This document shows positions 14,916 to 21,898 of a stretch of 42,817 nt of DNA, piece by piece. The stretch's first letter is position 1; the number at the start of each line of letters is the position of its first letter. The notes under the pieces are model-generated. The model worked only from the letters and a program-made list of their open reading frames with translations, searched no databases and was not told where the DNA came from. The position numbers and the translations under genes are program-made. Source of the stretch: CAYRYU01 sp964428355 (GTDB lineage Bacteria; Muiribacteriota; Ozemobacteria; Ozemobacterales; Ozemobacteraceae); NCBI GenBank assembly GCA_964428355.1, contig CAYRYU010000059.1, positions 1 through 42,817 of the forward strand. Reading direction: 5' to 3'.

Positions 14916-14947
14916 CATTTTCCCCCAATCATGGAAAATGATACAAT
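14916..14947 (+). promoter_or_regulatory. Extended -10 promoter with inverted repeat, ptmE-like gene
   Basis: TGATACAAT (14939-14947) is an extended -10 element with no clear -35. It directly abuts an inverted repeat CATTTTCC (14916-14923) / GGAAAATG (14933-14940) centred where a regulator would block polymerase. Transcription would start about 40 nt before the TTG at 14993. Confidence 0.4.
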
Positions 14948-14992
14948 CTCCTGGATCGCGAGAATTTCGAACCCAGGAATCTGGAGACGATC

Positions 14993-16054
14993 TTGAAAGA
15001 CCCGAAATCGATCTTCGTCAAGCCCGAAACTACACTTCTCGACACGCTGAGGGTCATCGACGAGTCGGCCCGTCAGCTTGCCCTGGTCGTGGACGGCTCA
15101 TCGCGGCTCCTGGGAACGGTGACCGACGGCGACATCCGCCGGGGAATCCTGCATTCCGTCCCGCTCGAGGCACCCGTTTCCAAGGTGATGAACCCAAACC
15201 CCATCGTCGCGGACCTGAACACACCGAACGACGAACTCCTTTTCATCATGTCCAAGTATTCCATCAAGCAAATCCCGCTCGTGGATTCATCGGGACGGAT
15301 CGTGAACCTGAGGGCGATCTCCGACCTCGTGGGACAGGGCACCAGGAAGAACAGGGCGGTCGTCATGGCCGGGGGCCTTGGGAAACGTCTGGGCGAGCTG
15401 ACGAAGAGCACCCCCAAACCGCTCCTCAATGTTGGATCGAAACCCCTTCTGGCCACAATCGTCCACCAATTGAGGATTCACGGGTTTTCCGAAATCTATG
15501 TTTCGGTGAACTACCGTGCAGAAATGATCAAGGAGTACTTTACCAACGGTCCGGGGGCCGCCGACCGTGTCAAGTTCCTCGAAGAGAAGGAGTTCCTCGG
15601 AACAGCCGGCGCGCTCTCGCTGTTTCCCACCCGTCCCGAAGAACCATTCCTGGTGATGAACGGCGACATCCTCTCGACGATCAATTTCGCGCACCTGCTG
15701 GAGTACCACGTTGCCTCGAAATGTGAAATGACCGTCTGCATCCGGGAATTCAAGCTCCAGATCCCCTACGGCGTCGTCAACCTCAAGGGCCCGGGAATCC
15801 GTGAGATTCTCGAGAAACCCGACCAGACCATCCTGATCAACGCCGGAATCTACGTCATCAACCCCTCGGTGCTGGACCTGATCCCGCCCGAAACCCGCCT
15901 GGACATGCCCACCCTGATCAACCAGGCCATCGTGGGCGAAAAACGGGTAGGCAGCTTTCCGCTTTCGGAATTCTGGCTCGACATCGGGAACCCTACGGAT
16001 TTCCGTCAGGCCCAGATGAGCTACCCGACGAAGTTTGGAGATTTCGATGAGTGA
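14993..16054 (+). CDS. CBS-domain sugar-1-phosphate nucleotidyltransferase (PtmE-like)
   Basis: The 353-residue protein has two N-terminal CBS domains (residues 1-115; LLGTVTDGDIRRG near 39-51, KVMNPNPIVAD near 64-74). A nucleotidyltransferase with the signature MAGGLGKRL (125-133) and TPKPLLNVGSKPLL follows. The product binding site (VMNGDIL) and CEMTVCIREF are also typical. This fusion is found in PtmE/LegF-type enzymes, which make GDP-glucosamine in the legionaminic acid pathway; a GDP-mannose-type enzyme is the alternative. The start is TTG at 14993 with a GGAG SD. The end overlaps the next gene by 8 bp. The substrate is inferred mostly from that neighbour. Confidence 0.85.
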   Translation: MKDPKSIFVKPETTLLDTLRVIDESARQLALVVDGSSRLLGTVTDGDIRRGILHSVPLEAPVSKVMNPNPIVADLNTPNDELLFIMSKYSIKQIPLVDSSGRIVNLRAISDLVGQGTRKNRAVVMAGGLGKRLGELTKSTPKPLLNVGSKPLLATIVHQLRIHGFSEIYVSVNYRAEMIKEYFTNGPGAADRVKFLEEKEFLGTAGALSLFPTRPEEPFLVMNGDILSTINFAHLLEYHVASKCEMTVCIREFKLQIPYGVVNLKGPGIREILEKPDQTILINAGIYVINPSVLDLIPPETRLDMPTLINQAIVGEKRVGSFPLSEFWLDIGNPTDFRQAQMSYPTKFGDFDE

Positions 16055-17054
16055 TCCCGATCAGGAACTGAGTGGAAAAACCGCCGTAGTAACGGGAGCG
16101 GGCGGATTCATCGGAAGTCACCTCACGGAACGGCTGGCCCTTGCGGGCTGCCGGGTCCGGGCCCTGGTCAGGTACAATTCACGATCTGACACGGGTTTCC
16201 TTTCGGAAATGACCGACGAGGTGAAATCCCGGGTAGAGGTCACCGCAGGTGACATCAGGGACCCGTTTGCAACGAAGGTGCTTGTCGAGGGGGCCGACAT
16301 CGTCTTCCACCTGGCCGCATTGATCGGGATTCCCTATTCCTATACCGCACCCCAGAGTTATGTCGAGACCAACCTTCAGGGCACCCTCAACTTCCTCGAG
16401 GCGTGCCGCGTCGCGAAAACCCCACGCATCGTCGTCACCTCGACATCCGAGGTCTACGGAACCGCGATCAGGACCCCGATCGATGAAGGCCACCCTCTCC
16501 AGGGCCAGTCCCCCTACTCGGCGACCAAGATCGCGGCGGATATGATGGCGATGGCCTATGCCCGCTCCTTCGGGCTGCCCGTTGTGGTGGTGAGGCCGTT
16601 CAACACCTTCGGACCAAGGCAATCGCTAAGGGCTTTCATACCGACCGTCATCGTGCAGGCTTTGGTCGGGGGGGAGATCCGGCTCGGTGATACCACCCCC
16701 GTCAGGGACCTCGTCTTCGTTGAAGATACGGTTTCGGGGTTCATCTCGGCGGGTCTGCGCGGAAAGGTTGACGGAAGGCCCTACAACCTTGCAACCGGAC
16801 AGGGTAGAACCGTCGGCGAGGTTGCCGAGAAGATCGTGGGGATGACCGGCGGAAAATCCGTGATACGTTTCGATCCCCTGAGAGTCCGACCCGAAAACTC
16901 CGAAGTCCGCCTCCTGATCGGGGATGCCCGGCGGGCGAACTCGGACCTGAACTGGAAACCCGCCGTCGAGTTCGAAACCGGCCTCCAGAAAACGATCTCC
17001 TGGATCGGCAACAACCTCGACAGGTTTTCCCGGCCGGCCGAGTATCACCGTTGA
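16047..17054 (+). CDS. NAD-dependent sugar-nucleotide dehydratase/epimerase (LegB-like SDR)
   Basis: The 335-residue extended SDR has the NAD-binding motif GAGGFIGSH (17-25). The segment RVRALVRYNSRSDTGFLSEM recalls LegB, and the other features are AGDIRDPF, FHLAALIGIPYSY, the Ser/Thr site TSTSEVYGT and the catalytic YSATK. The closest family I recognise is LegB-type GDP-GlcNAc 4,6-dehydratases, which act just after PtmE/LegF in legionaminic acid synthesis. The ATG at 16047 overlaps the preceding stop by 8 bp, with a GGAG SD. LegC, LegH, LegG, LegI and LegF-type partners are not in this window, so the final sugar is uncertain. Confidence 0.87.
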   Translation: MSDPDQELSGKTAVVTGAGGFIGSHLTERLALAGCRVRALVRYNSRSDTGFLSEMTDEVKSRVEVTAGDIRDPFATKVLVEGADIVFHLAALIGIPYSYTAPQSYVETNLQGTLNFLEACRVAKTPRIVVTSTSEVYGTAIRTPIDEGHPLQGQSPYSATKIAADMMAMAYARSFGLPVVVVRPFNTFGPRQSLRAFIPTVIVQALVGGEIRLGDTTPVRDLVFVEDTVSGFISAGLRGKVDGRPYNLATGQGRTVGEVAEKIVGMTGGKSVIRFDPLRVRPENSEVRLLIGDARRANSDLNWKPAVEFETGLQKTISWIGNNLDRFSRPAEYHR

Positions 17055-17060
17055 GGCCGG

Positions 17061-18089
17061 ATGATCCGGATCATCGCCGACAAACATGAATGGGACGGGT
17101 TTCTCGACCGTTTCCCCCCCGAGCGGAAGGACGTCTATTTCTCCTACGATTACCATCACCTTTTCGAACTGAACGGGGATGGGTCCCCCCGGGCCGCGAT
17201 CGGTTCCACGTCCTCGGGCGCATTGTTCTTCTACCCATTTCTGCGCACGCCAATCCCGGGAACCGGAGATGACCCGCTATTCGATATCCAGTCCGCCTAC
17301 GGCTACGGCGGACCGCTTGTGGCGAACGCCTCCGAAACGGAAACGACGGCCTTCGAACAGGAGTTCCTCGGATGGTGCCGTCAGAACCGGATCGTGGCCG
17401 AGTTCGTCCGGTTCCATCCCCTTCTCATGACCCATGAGGTTTTCAGGTCTTCAATGAAGATCGAAAAGAACAGGGTGACAATCTCGGTTGACATCTCGGA
17501 TGGGATGGAGAACGTCTGGAAGCGGTTTTCCAGCAACAAGAGAAGCAACGTCCGAAAGGCCCGCAAGGCGGGTCTGACCGTTTCCGAAGGGACGGGATAC
17601 GACGAATTTTTCCGGATCTACTCCTCCACGATGAAAAGGGTCGGGGCGGATCCCTATTATTTCTTCCGGCCCGGACACCTTTCTGCCCTGGCCGCCTTGG
17701 ACTCCCGGAAGGCTTTTCTGTTGGAGGTACGAAGAGAAGGCGGGGAGATGCTTGCTGGAGGGATCTTCCTGTTCGGGGAGAGGTTCCTCCACTACCACCT
17801 CGGTGGGAGTCGCGAGGATGCTCTTGGCTTCTACCCGAACGACCTGATGATGCATTCGGCCATGGAATGGGGAGTTGCGCGGGGGCTTGTCCGCCTTCAC
17901 ATGGGTGGGGGAACGACCGGGAATGAGGATGACCCGCTGCTGAGATTCAAACGTGGCTTTTCGCCCGATCGCGGGGAATTCCTGATCGGGAAACGAGTCC
18001 ATGATGCCGATCGATATGACGCACTGTTGACCGGTTGGGAAAGGGCCAGGAAGAAAAAACCGGTCCTTTTCCTTCAATACCATTACTGA
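17061..18089 (+). CDS. FemAB/GNAT-like acyl- or aminoacyltransferase
   Basis: The 342-residue protein has the pattern of the FemAB-like GNAT fold. An N-terminal half (WDGFLDRFPPERKDVYFSYD, LFYPFLRTPI, YGYGGPL) leads to a basic WKRFSSNKRSNVRKARKAG motif (about residues 154-172) typical of these transferases. A C-terminal half follows (AGGIFLFGERFLHYHLGGS, GFYPNDLMMHSAMEWG, LLRFKRGFSP). Members transfer amino acids to peptidoglycan or acyl groups to sugars. It begins 6 bp after the LegB-like gene and is probably co-transcribed, so modification of the nucleotide sugar or a glycan is the favoured guess. No membrane segment is seen. Confidence 0.8.
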   Translation: MIRIIADKHEWDGFLDRFPPERKDVYFSYDYHHLFELNGDGSPRAAIGSTSSGALFFYPFLRTPIPGTGDDPLFDIQSAYGYGGPLVANASETETTAFEQEFLGWCRQNRIVAEFVRFHPLLMTHEVFRSSMKIEKNRVTISVDISDGMENVWKRFSSNKRSNVRKARKAGLTVSEGTGYDEFFRIYSSTMKRVGADPYYFFRPGHLSALAALDSRKAFLLEVRREGGEMLAGGIFLFGERFLHYHLGGSREDALGFYPNDLMMHSAMEWGVARGLVRLHMGGGTTGNEDDPLLRFKRGFSPDRGEFLIGKRVHDADRYDALLTGWERARKKKPVLFLQYHY

Positions 18090-18097
18090 AAGAAGGA

Positions 18098-18127
18098 GCC
18101 GGACCACGAGGACGGCCGTTTTTTTTC
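18098..18127 (+). terminator. Weak candidate terminator
   Basis: A short GCCG...CGGC stem with an 11-nt loop is followed by a run of eight T (about 18119-18126), just after the FemAB-like gene. The stem is only 4 bp, so the call is weak. A larger hairpin GGTCC/CCTTC with GAAGG/GGACC spans the stop codon region upstream. Confidence 0.35.
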
Positions 18128-18150
18128 GGATCGTCACAGATTGAGAACCC

Positions 18151-18185
18151 TTGACATTGCCCGGCGCGGGGCGATGTGATATCTT
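18151..18185 (+). promoter_or_regulatory. Promoter of the PPK2 gene
   Basis: A consensus TTGACA at 18151 and an overlapping TTGCCC at 18157 precede TGATATCTT (18177-18185), an extended -10 with TATCTT at 18180. TTGCCC gives a 17-bp spacer; TTGACA with TGTGAT (18175) gives 18. The leader to the ATG is about 70 nt. Confidence 0.55.
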
Positions 18186-18259
18186 TCCGGGGTTGGATAA
18201 CCGAACGCGGAAAAGCGAGTTGGTTCCGGCCCGGAGTCAGTTGAGCGGAGGAGAAAGAA

Positions 18260-19738
18260 ATGCTCGAAATGGTGGACCTTGGAAAAAAGCTGGCAAAGTC
18301 CGATTTCAAGGAAAAGATGGAAGAACTGGAGCGCAAGCTGAACGAGCTCCAGCGGGAGATGAAAGACCTTGGGATCCCAACGATCCTGGTTTTTGAGGGT
18401 CTGGAAGCCGCCGGAAAAGGAACCTGCATAAACCGGTTGATGCTTCCTCTCGACCCCCGTGGTTTCAAGGTCCATCCGATCCATCCCCCCACCGAGGAGG
18501 AGAGTTTCCGCCCGTTCCTGTTCAGATTCTGGTTGAAACTCCCCGGTCGGGGCCGCGTGGCCATTTTCGACCACAGCTGGTATTCGAAGGTCCTGGGGGA
18601 ACGGGTCGAGAAAACCGTCCCCCGGAAGATCTGGAACAGGGCGTTCGAGGAGATCATGGCTTTCGAGCGCCAGCAGTGCGATGACGGGGCAGTCGTCCTC
18701 AAGTTCTGGTTCCACATCTCGCGGAAGGAACAGGCAAAGAGGTTCCGGGCGATCGAGAAGAACCCGTCGCTTTCCTGGAAAATCGGTAAGGACGAATGGC
18801 GGCAGCATCAGCTTTACGGGAAATACATCAGGGCGGCGGAGGAGATGCTCGAGCGGACGAACACCGCCCAGGCCCCCTGGGTCATCGTCGAATCGCACGA
18901 CAAATCGTTCGCCATCCTGAAGGTATTCGAAACCCTCGCTGCCACATGGGAAGACGCGATCCGCCGCAAGAAAGCCCAGGCAGAGGCAACGGCGAAGCAG
19001 GAAAAGGCGGTCCTACCCGGAAAGAACGTCACGATCCTTTCCGGCCTCGACCTGTCCCAGAAGATTTCGAAGGGGGATTACGACAAGACGGTCGAAAAGC
19101 TCCAGAAGCGGCTCAACGAGCTCGAGCACGAGATCTACCAACGTCGGATCCCGGTCATCATCGCTTTCGAAGGATGCGATGCCGCAGGCAAGGGAGGGGC
19201 GATCAAGAGGCTGACCGAACGGCTCGACCCACGCGGATATGAAGTCATTCCCATCGCCGCCCCATCAAAAGAAGAGCTCGCCCACCATTATCTTTGGCGG
19301 TTCTCCCAGTGCCTGCCAAAAGCCGGCCACATGACGATCTTTGACCGGACATGGTATGGCCGGATCCTCGTGGAGAGGATCGAGGGTTTCTGCAGCGTTT
19401 CTGCCTGGCAGAGGGCTTTCCGGGAGATCAACGAGTTCGAGGCGCACCTGGCCAACTACGGAACCGTTCTGGTGAAATTCTGGCTCCACATCGACCAGGA
19501 CGAGCAACTCAGACGGTTCAAGGAACGTCAGGAAACCCCCTGGAAACAATGGAAGATCACGGACGAGGACTGGCGGAACCGCGAGAAATGGCCACAGTAT
19601 GAGATCGCGATCAATGACATGCTTGCCAACTGCAGTACAAGCTATGCTCCGTGGACCATCGTCGAAGCCGTCGACAAGCTTTTCGCACGAATCAAGATTC
19701 TCAAGACCGTGATCGAGGCGATCGAAGCGAAGCTCTGA
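18260..19738 (+). CDS. Two-domain polyphosphate kinase 2 (polyphosphate:AMP phosphotransferase type)
   Basis: The 492-residue protein consists of two fused PPK2 domains (about 1-235 and 265-492). Walker A motifs are GLEAAGKG (47-54) and GCDAAGKGG (305-313). The lid motif is FDHSWYSK (103-110) in the first domain and the canonical FDRTWYGR (361-368) in the second. This tandem architecture is that of class II PPK2/Pap enzymes, which phosphorylate AMP to ADP with polyphosphate. In characterised members the C-terminal domain carries the activity; the Arg-to-His change in the first lid here fits that. A GGAGGAG SD precedes the ATG, the gene has its own promoter, and a strong terminator follows. 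Confidence 0.93.
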   Translation: MLEMVDLGKKLAKSDFKEKMEELERKLNELQREMKDLGIPTILVFEGLEAAGKGTCINRLMLPLDPRGFKVHPIHPPTEEESFRPFLFRFWLKLPGRGRVAIFDHSWYSKVLGERVEKTVPRKIWNRAFEEIMAFERQQCDDGAVVLKFWFHISRKEQAKRFRAIEKNPSLSWKIGKDEWRQHQLYGKYIRAAEEMLERTNTAQAPWVIVESHDKSFAILKVFETLAATWEDAIRRKKAQAEATAKQEKAVLPGKNVTILSGLDLSQKISKGDYDKTVEKLQKRLNELEHEIYQRRIPVIIAFEGCDAAGKGGAIKRLTERLDPRGYEVIPIAAPSKEELAHHYLWRFSQCLPKAGHMTIFDRTWYGRILVERIEGFCSVSAWQRAFREINEFEAHLANYGTVLVKFWLHIDQDEQLRRFKERQETPWKQWKITDEDWRNREKWPQYEIAINDMLANCSTSYAPWTIVEAVDKLFARIKILKTVIEAIEAKL

Positions 19739-19757
19739 CATTTCGGGTCGAAGCAGC

Positions 19758-19793
19758 CAACAGCCCGTCGCGTTCGCGACGGGCTGTTTTTTT
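19758..19793 (+). terminator. Intrinsic terminator of PPK2
   Basis: A perfect 12-bp stem ACAGCCCGTCGC (19760-19771) / GCGACGGGCTGT (19776-19787) with a GTTC loop is followed by a run of T (19787-19793). This is a textbook rho-independent terminator 20 bp past the stop. Confidence 0.95.
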
Positions 19794-19835
19794 GGTCCGG
19801 TCTCTGGGTTGCTCAGGGAAACATCGGGGGAAACG

Positions 19836-20234
19836 TCACTCCGTGCTGGTACCCGAATCCGAACTTCCCGAATCGGCGGATTCGCTGGAACCGGAATCGG
19901 AGGATGTTCCGGACTCATCTGAACCGGAGGAGGCACCTTTCTCGACCAGGGAGCAGTTGCATGCGGGGCAATCGCCCGGGGAATCGAGAGTATAGCCGCA
20001 TGTGGGACAGGTATAGGTTTTTTCCTCATCGGGTTTTTCGGCCGGTTCTTCGGGAGGCGGGGCCTCCGTCTCGGTGGCTTCGGAACTCCCGGTGTTCTCG
20101 TTCTCTCCGGTTGCTTCGGTCTGGCCGGTCTGTCCGCCTTCCCCACCCTCATCCTGGGCAAAACAGACCGTGTAGAGGGACGAGGAAGCGAGGATAACGA
20201 AAGCGACGAGTACCAAGAGACTCAGCTTATTCAT
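19836..20234 (-). CDS. Exported acidic protein with a double-CxxC zinc/heavy-metal ribbon
   Basis: The 132-residue protein has a signal peptide (residues 1-26, LLVLVAFVILASSSLYTVCFA). Its small core TYTCPTCGYTL...PGDCPACNCSLVEKG (about 73-101) has two CxxC pairs. The core resembles the short heavy-metal-binding ribbon with YTCPMHP...PGKCPKCGM. Acidic Ser/Glu/Gly/Asp-rich linkers flank it. The ribbon probably binds Zn or another metal outside the cytoplasm; rubredoxin-type iron binding is an alternative. An AGGAGGA SD and a good promoter precede the start. It is divergent from trmL and converges on the PPK2 terminator. Confidence 0.8.
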   Translation of the reverse strand: MNKLSLLVLVAFVILASSSLYTVCFAQDEGGEGGQTGQTEATGENENTGSSEATETEAPPPEEPAEKPDEEKTYTCPTCGYTLDSPGDCPACNCSLVEKGASSGSDESGTSSDSGSSESADSGSSDSGTSTE

Positions 20235-20248
20235 ACCAATCCTCCTGA

Positions 20249-20277
20249 TTGAATACCCTTTCCTTACTCATTATACT
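20249..20277 (+). promoter_or_regulatory. trmL promoter
   Basis: TTGAAT (20249-20254), a 17-bp spacer and TATACT (20272-20277). The -10 shares bases with the -10 of the divergent zinc-ribbon gene. Confidence 0.5.
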
Positions 20278-20299
20278 TTACTGCGGAGGCCAACTGCAA
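20270..20299 (-). promoter_or_regulatory. Promoter of the zinc-ribbon protein gene
   Basis: On the minus strand, TTGCAG (20299-20294), an 18-bp spacer and a perfect TATAAT (20275-20270). It overlaps the divergent trmL promoter, so only one can be occupied at a time. Confidence 0.6.
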
Positions 20300-20300
20300 G

Positions 20301-20807
20301 ATGACGGGACACGACGGATCGATGGCAGCTGGAGGCTGGGTCCCCCACGGTCTTTCGATCGCCTTGATAGAGCCGGATATCCCGCAGAACGCGGGAAACA
20401 TCGGACGCCTTTGCGTCGCGACCGGAACCAGGCTGATTCTGGTGCGCCCGCTCGGATTCCGGTTGACAGACCCGCAGCTCCGCCGGGCGGGAATGGATTA
20501 TTGGGACGGACTGGAAAAGATCGTTTTCGATTCGCTTTCCGATTTTTTTGAATGGGGAAAGAACGAACGGATCTTCTTCCTTTCCTCGAAAGCCAAGACG
20601 CGATACTCCGATGTCCGGTTCCGGAAAGGGGACATCCTTTGTCTTGGTTCGGAATCCAGCGGGTTTCCGCGGGAAATCTTCCAGACCCCGGACCTGGCGG
20701 GAAACCTGATCGGCCTTCCCATGGTACCGGGCATCCGGTGTCTGAACGTTTCCTCCGCCGCGGCAGCGGTGCTTTACGAAGCAATCCGCCAGGTCAACGG
20801 GTGGTGA
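20301..20807 (+). CDS. trmL: tRNA (cytidine(34)-2'-O)-methyltransferase
   Basis: The 168-residue SPOUT-class enzyme 2'-O-methylates the wobble base of leucine tRNAs using SAM. It is recognised from IALIEPDIPQNAGNIGRLCVATG at the N-terminus, RRAGMDYWD, the cofactor-knot motifs LGSESSGFP and IGLPMVPGIRCLNVSSAAA, and the C-terminal AAVLYEAIRQ. These are the three SPOUT motifs in order at the usual length. The start at 20301 has GGAGG 11 bases upstream; ATG at 20322 is an alternative. It is transcribed alone, divergent from the zinc-ribbon gene. Confidence 0.95.
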   Translation: MTGHDGSMAAGGWVPHGLSIALIEPDIPQNAGNIGRLCVATGTRLILVRPLGFRLTDPQLRRAGMDYWDGLEKIVFDSLSDFFEWGKNERIFFLSSKAKTRYSDVRFRKGDILCLGSESSGFPREIFQTPDLAGNLIGLPMVPGIRCLNVSSAAAAVLYEAIRQVNGW

Positions 20808-20809
20808 AT

Positions 20810-20840
20810 CATGGCACGGAAATCACTCCCGAGGGAGTTT
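20810..20840 (+). terminator. Candidate short terminator hairpin after trmL
   Basis: ACTCC-CGAG-GGAGT is followed by four T just after the trmL stop. It also overlaps a GGGAG/CTCCC alternative pairing and the 3' end of the convergent DUF3124 gene. The stem is short, so confidence is low. Confidence 0.35.
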
Positions 20841-21389
20841 TCCTCCCGGGTTGACTACCCTGGGCTTCGGAAGCGGAACCCCACGCGAGGTGAAGGAAAT
20901 CCCCTGCTGACCGCTAGCCCCGATCATCACCGCTTCGACCAACGGGGGGTTGCCTTCGGGGTCACCTTTCCATAGGACGAGGAAGAAGGCATTCACCCCC
21001 CCTGTTGCATCGGACTCGGGTACCCTGCAATAGGTCGTCGCAAACGGTTTCAGTCGGATGGGCTTTTCAATGGCCATCCTGACCGGTTTTCCGTCCGAGT
21101 CGTGGTAACCGACCGAGATGACCTCGATTTCCTTGACGGGATCGGTGTTCCGGATGCTCAAAGTGACGGAAAGCTGGAACGGCCGGTCGCTATCCCCGTA
21201 GAAGATGTGGGAATAGGCCGGTACATAGACCAGGTTTTCCCAGGCATTCCTGGCCGAAAAGGGTGTGTCCTCAGAGAAAGCGGGAGGAATCCGGCAAACA
21301 AGAAGCATCAGAAAGAGCCCGACTGATACCATCGAAATGGGGGACCTTCCCCCAAGGTCGAAAACCTGGTCCGGTTTCTTTTCTGCCAT
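20823..21389 (-). CDS. DUF3124-family membrane-anchored/exported protein
   Basis: The 188-residue protein has a hydrophobic segment (VSVGLFLMLLVCRIPPAFS, about 21-39) that serves as signal peptide or anchor. The rest carries the DUF3124 consensus: VYVPAYSHIFYGD, LSVTLSIRNTD, VISVGYHDSDGKPVRM, LKPFATTYCRVPESD, GGVNAFFLVLW and VEAVMIGASGQQGISFTSRG. The family's molecular role is unknown to me. The start is the ATG at 21389; an ATG just before the hydrophobic segment is an alternative. It lies 50 bp downstream of the FmdB gene on the same strand and is probably co-transcribed. Confidence 0.9.
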   Translation of the reverse strand: MAEKKPDQVFDLGGRSPISMVSVGLFLMLLVCRIPPAFSEDTPFSARNAWENLVYVPAYSHIFYGDSDRPFQLSVTLSIRNTDPVKEIEVISVGYHDSDGKPVRMAIEKPIRLKPFATTYCRVPESDATGGVNAFFLVLWKGDPEGNPPLVEAVMIGASGQQGISFTSRGVPLPKPRVVNPGGKLPRE

Positions 21390-21439
21390 GCGCTCGGATA
21401 CCTCAAATCCGGGAAAAACGGAGGGCAAACAAAAAACGC

Positions 21440-21829
21440 TCAGGCGTCGGGGTCGGGTAACGTGCTTCCCCCCCCGGAATCGGGAATTTCGCCTGATGAA
21501 CCCGCTTCCCCACCTCCGCGGGCAATCTCCTCTTCGGCCATTGCCTCGATCTCGTCTCCCATGTCCTCGCCCATTTCCCGGGCCATCTTCTTCGCCCATT
21601 TGGCGATGGTCCGGGGGTCGTTTTCATCGAGGCCGGAAAGAGCCGAGGGATCCGCCATCGACTCCAGGATCTGCTCCTCGGAGCGGACCGTCCGGAAGCG
21701 GGAAACCAGTCTTCGGGTTCGCGGAGAGCTGCATTGTTCGCACGCGGGATGTTCCTGAAGTTCGGAAATCCGGCAGAAAACGGAGAATTTTTTCCTGCAC
21801 GCATCACACCAATACTCGTAAATCGGCAT
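21440..21829 (-). CDS. FmdB-family zinc ribbon protein
   Basis: The 129-residue protein starts with the FmdB/CxxC regulatory signature MPIYEYWCDACRKKFSVF and a second pair CEQCSSP. The four Cys should bind zinc. An acidic low-complexity tail (about residues 50-129; REMGEDMGDEIEAMAEEE, Gly/Ser/Asp-rich end) follows. The first Cys pair ends in an Arg rather than the usual Gly. The family is small and often near stress or methanogenesis-type genes; its function is poorly defined. The start follows GGGGAG. It is divergent from the HEAT-cyclase gene. Confidence 0.9.
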   Translation of the reverse strand: MPIYEYWCDACRKKFSVFCRISELQEHPACEQCSSPRTRRLVSRFRTVRSEEQILESMADPSALSGLDENDPRTIAKWAKKMAREMGEDMGDEIEAMAEEEIARGGGEAGSSGEIPDSGGGSTLPDPDA

Positions 21830-21861
21830 TCGTCACTCCCCGAGGGTGGAATTCAAGGGGA

Positions 21862-21891
21862 ATTATATGGTAGAAACGAATGTAAGATCAA
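21862..21891 (-). promoter_or_regulatory. fmdB-like gene promoter
   Basis: On the minus strand, TTGATC (21891-21886), an 18-bp spacer and a perfect TATAAT (21867-21862) lie 33 bp before the start at 21829. Confidence 0.6.
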
Positions 21892-21898
21892 GAAGGGA

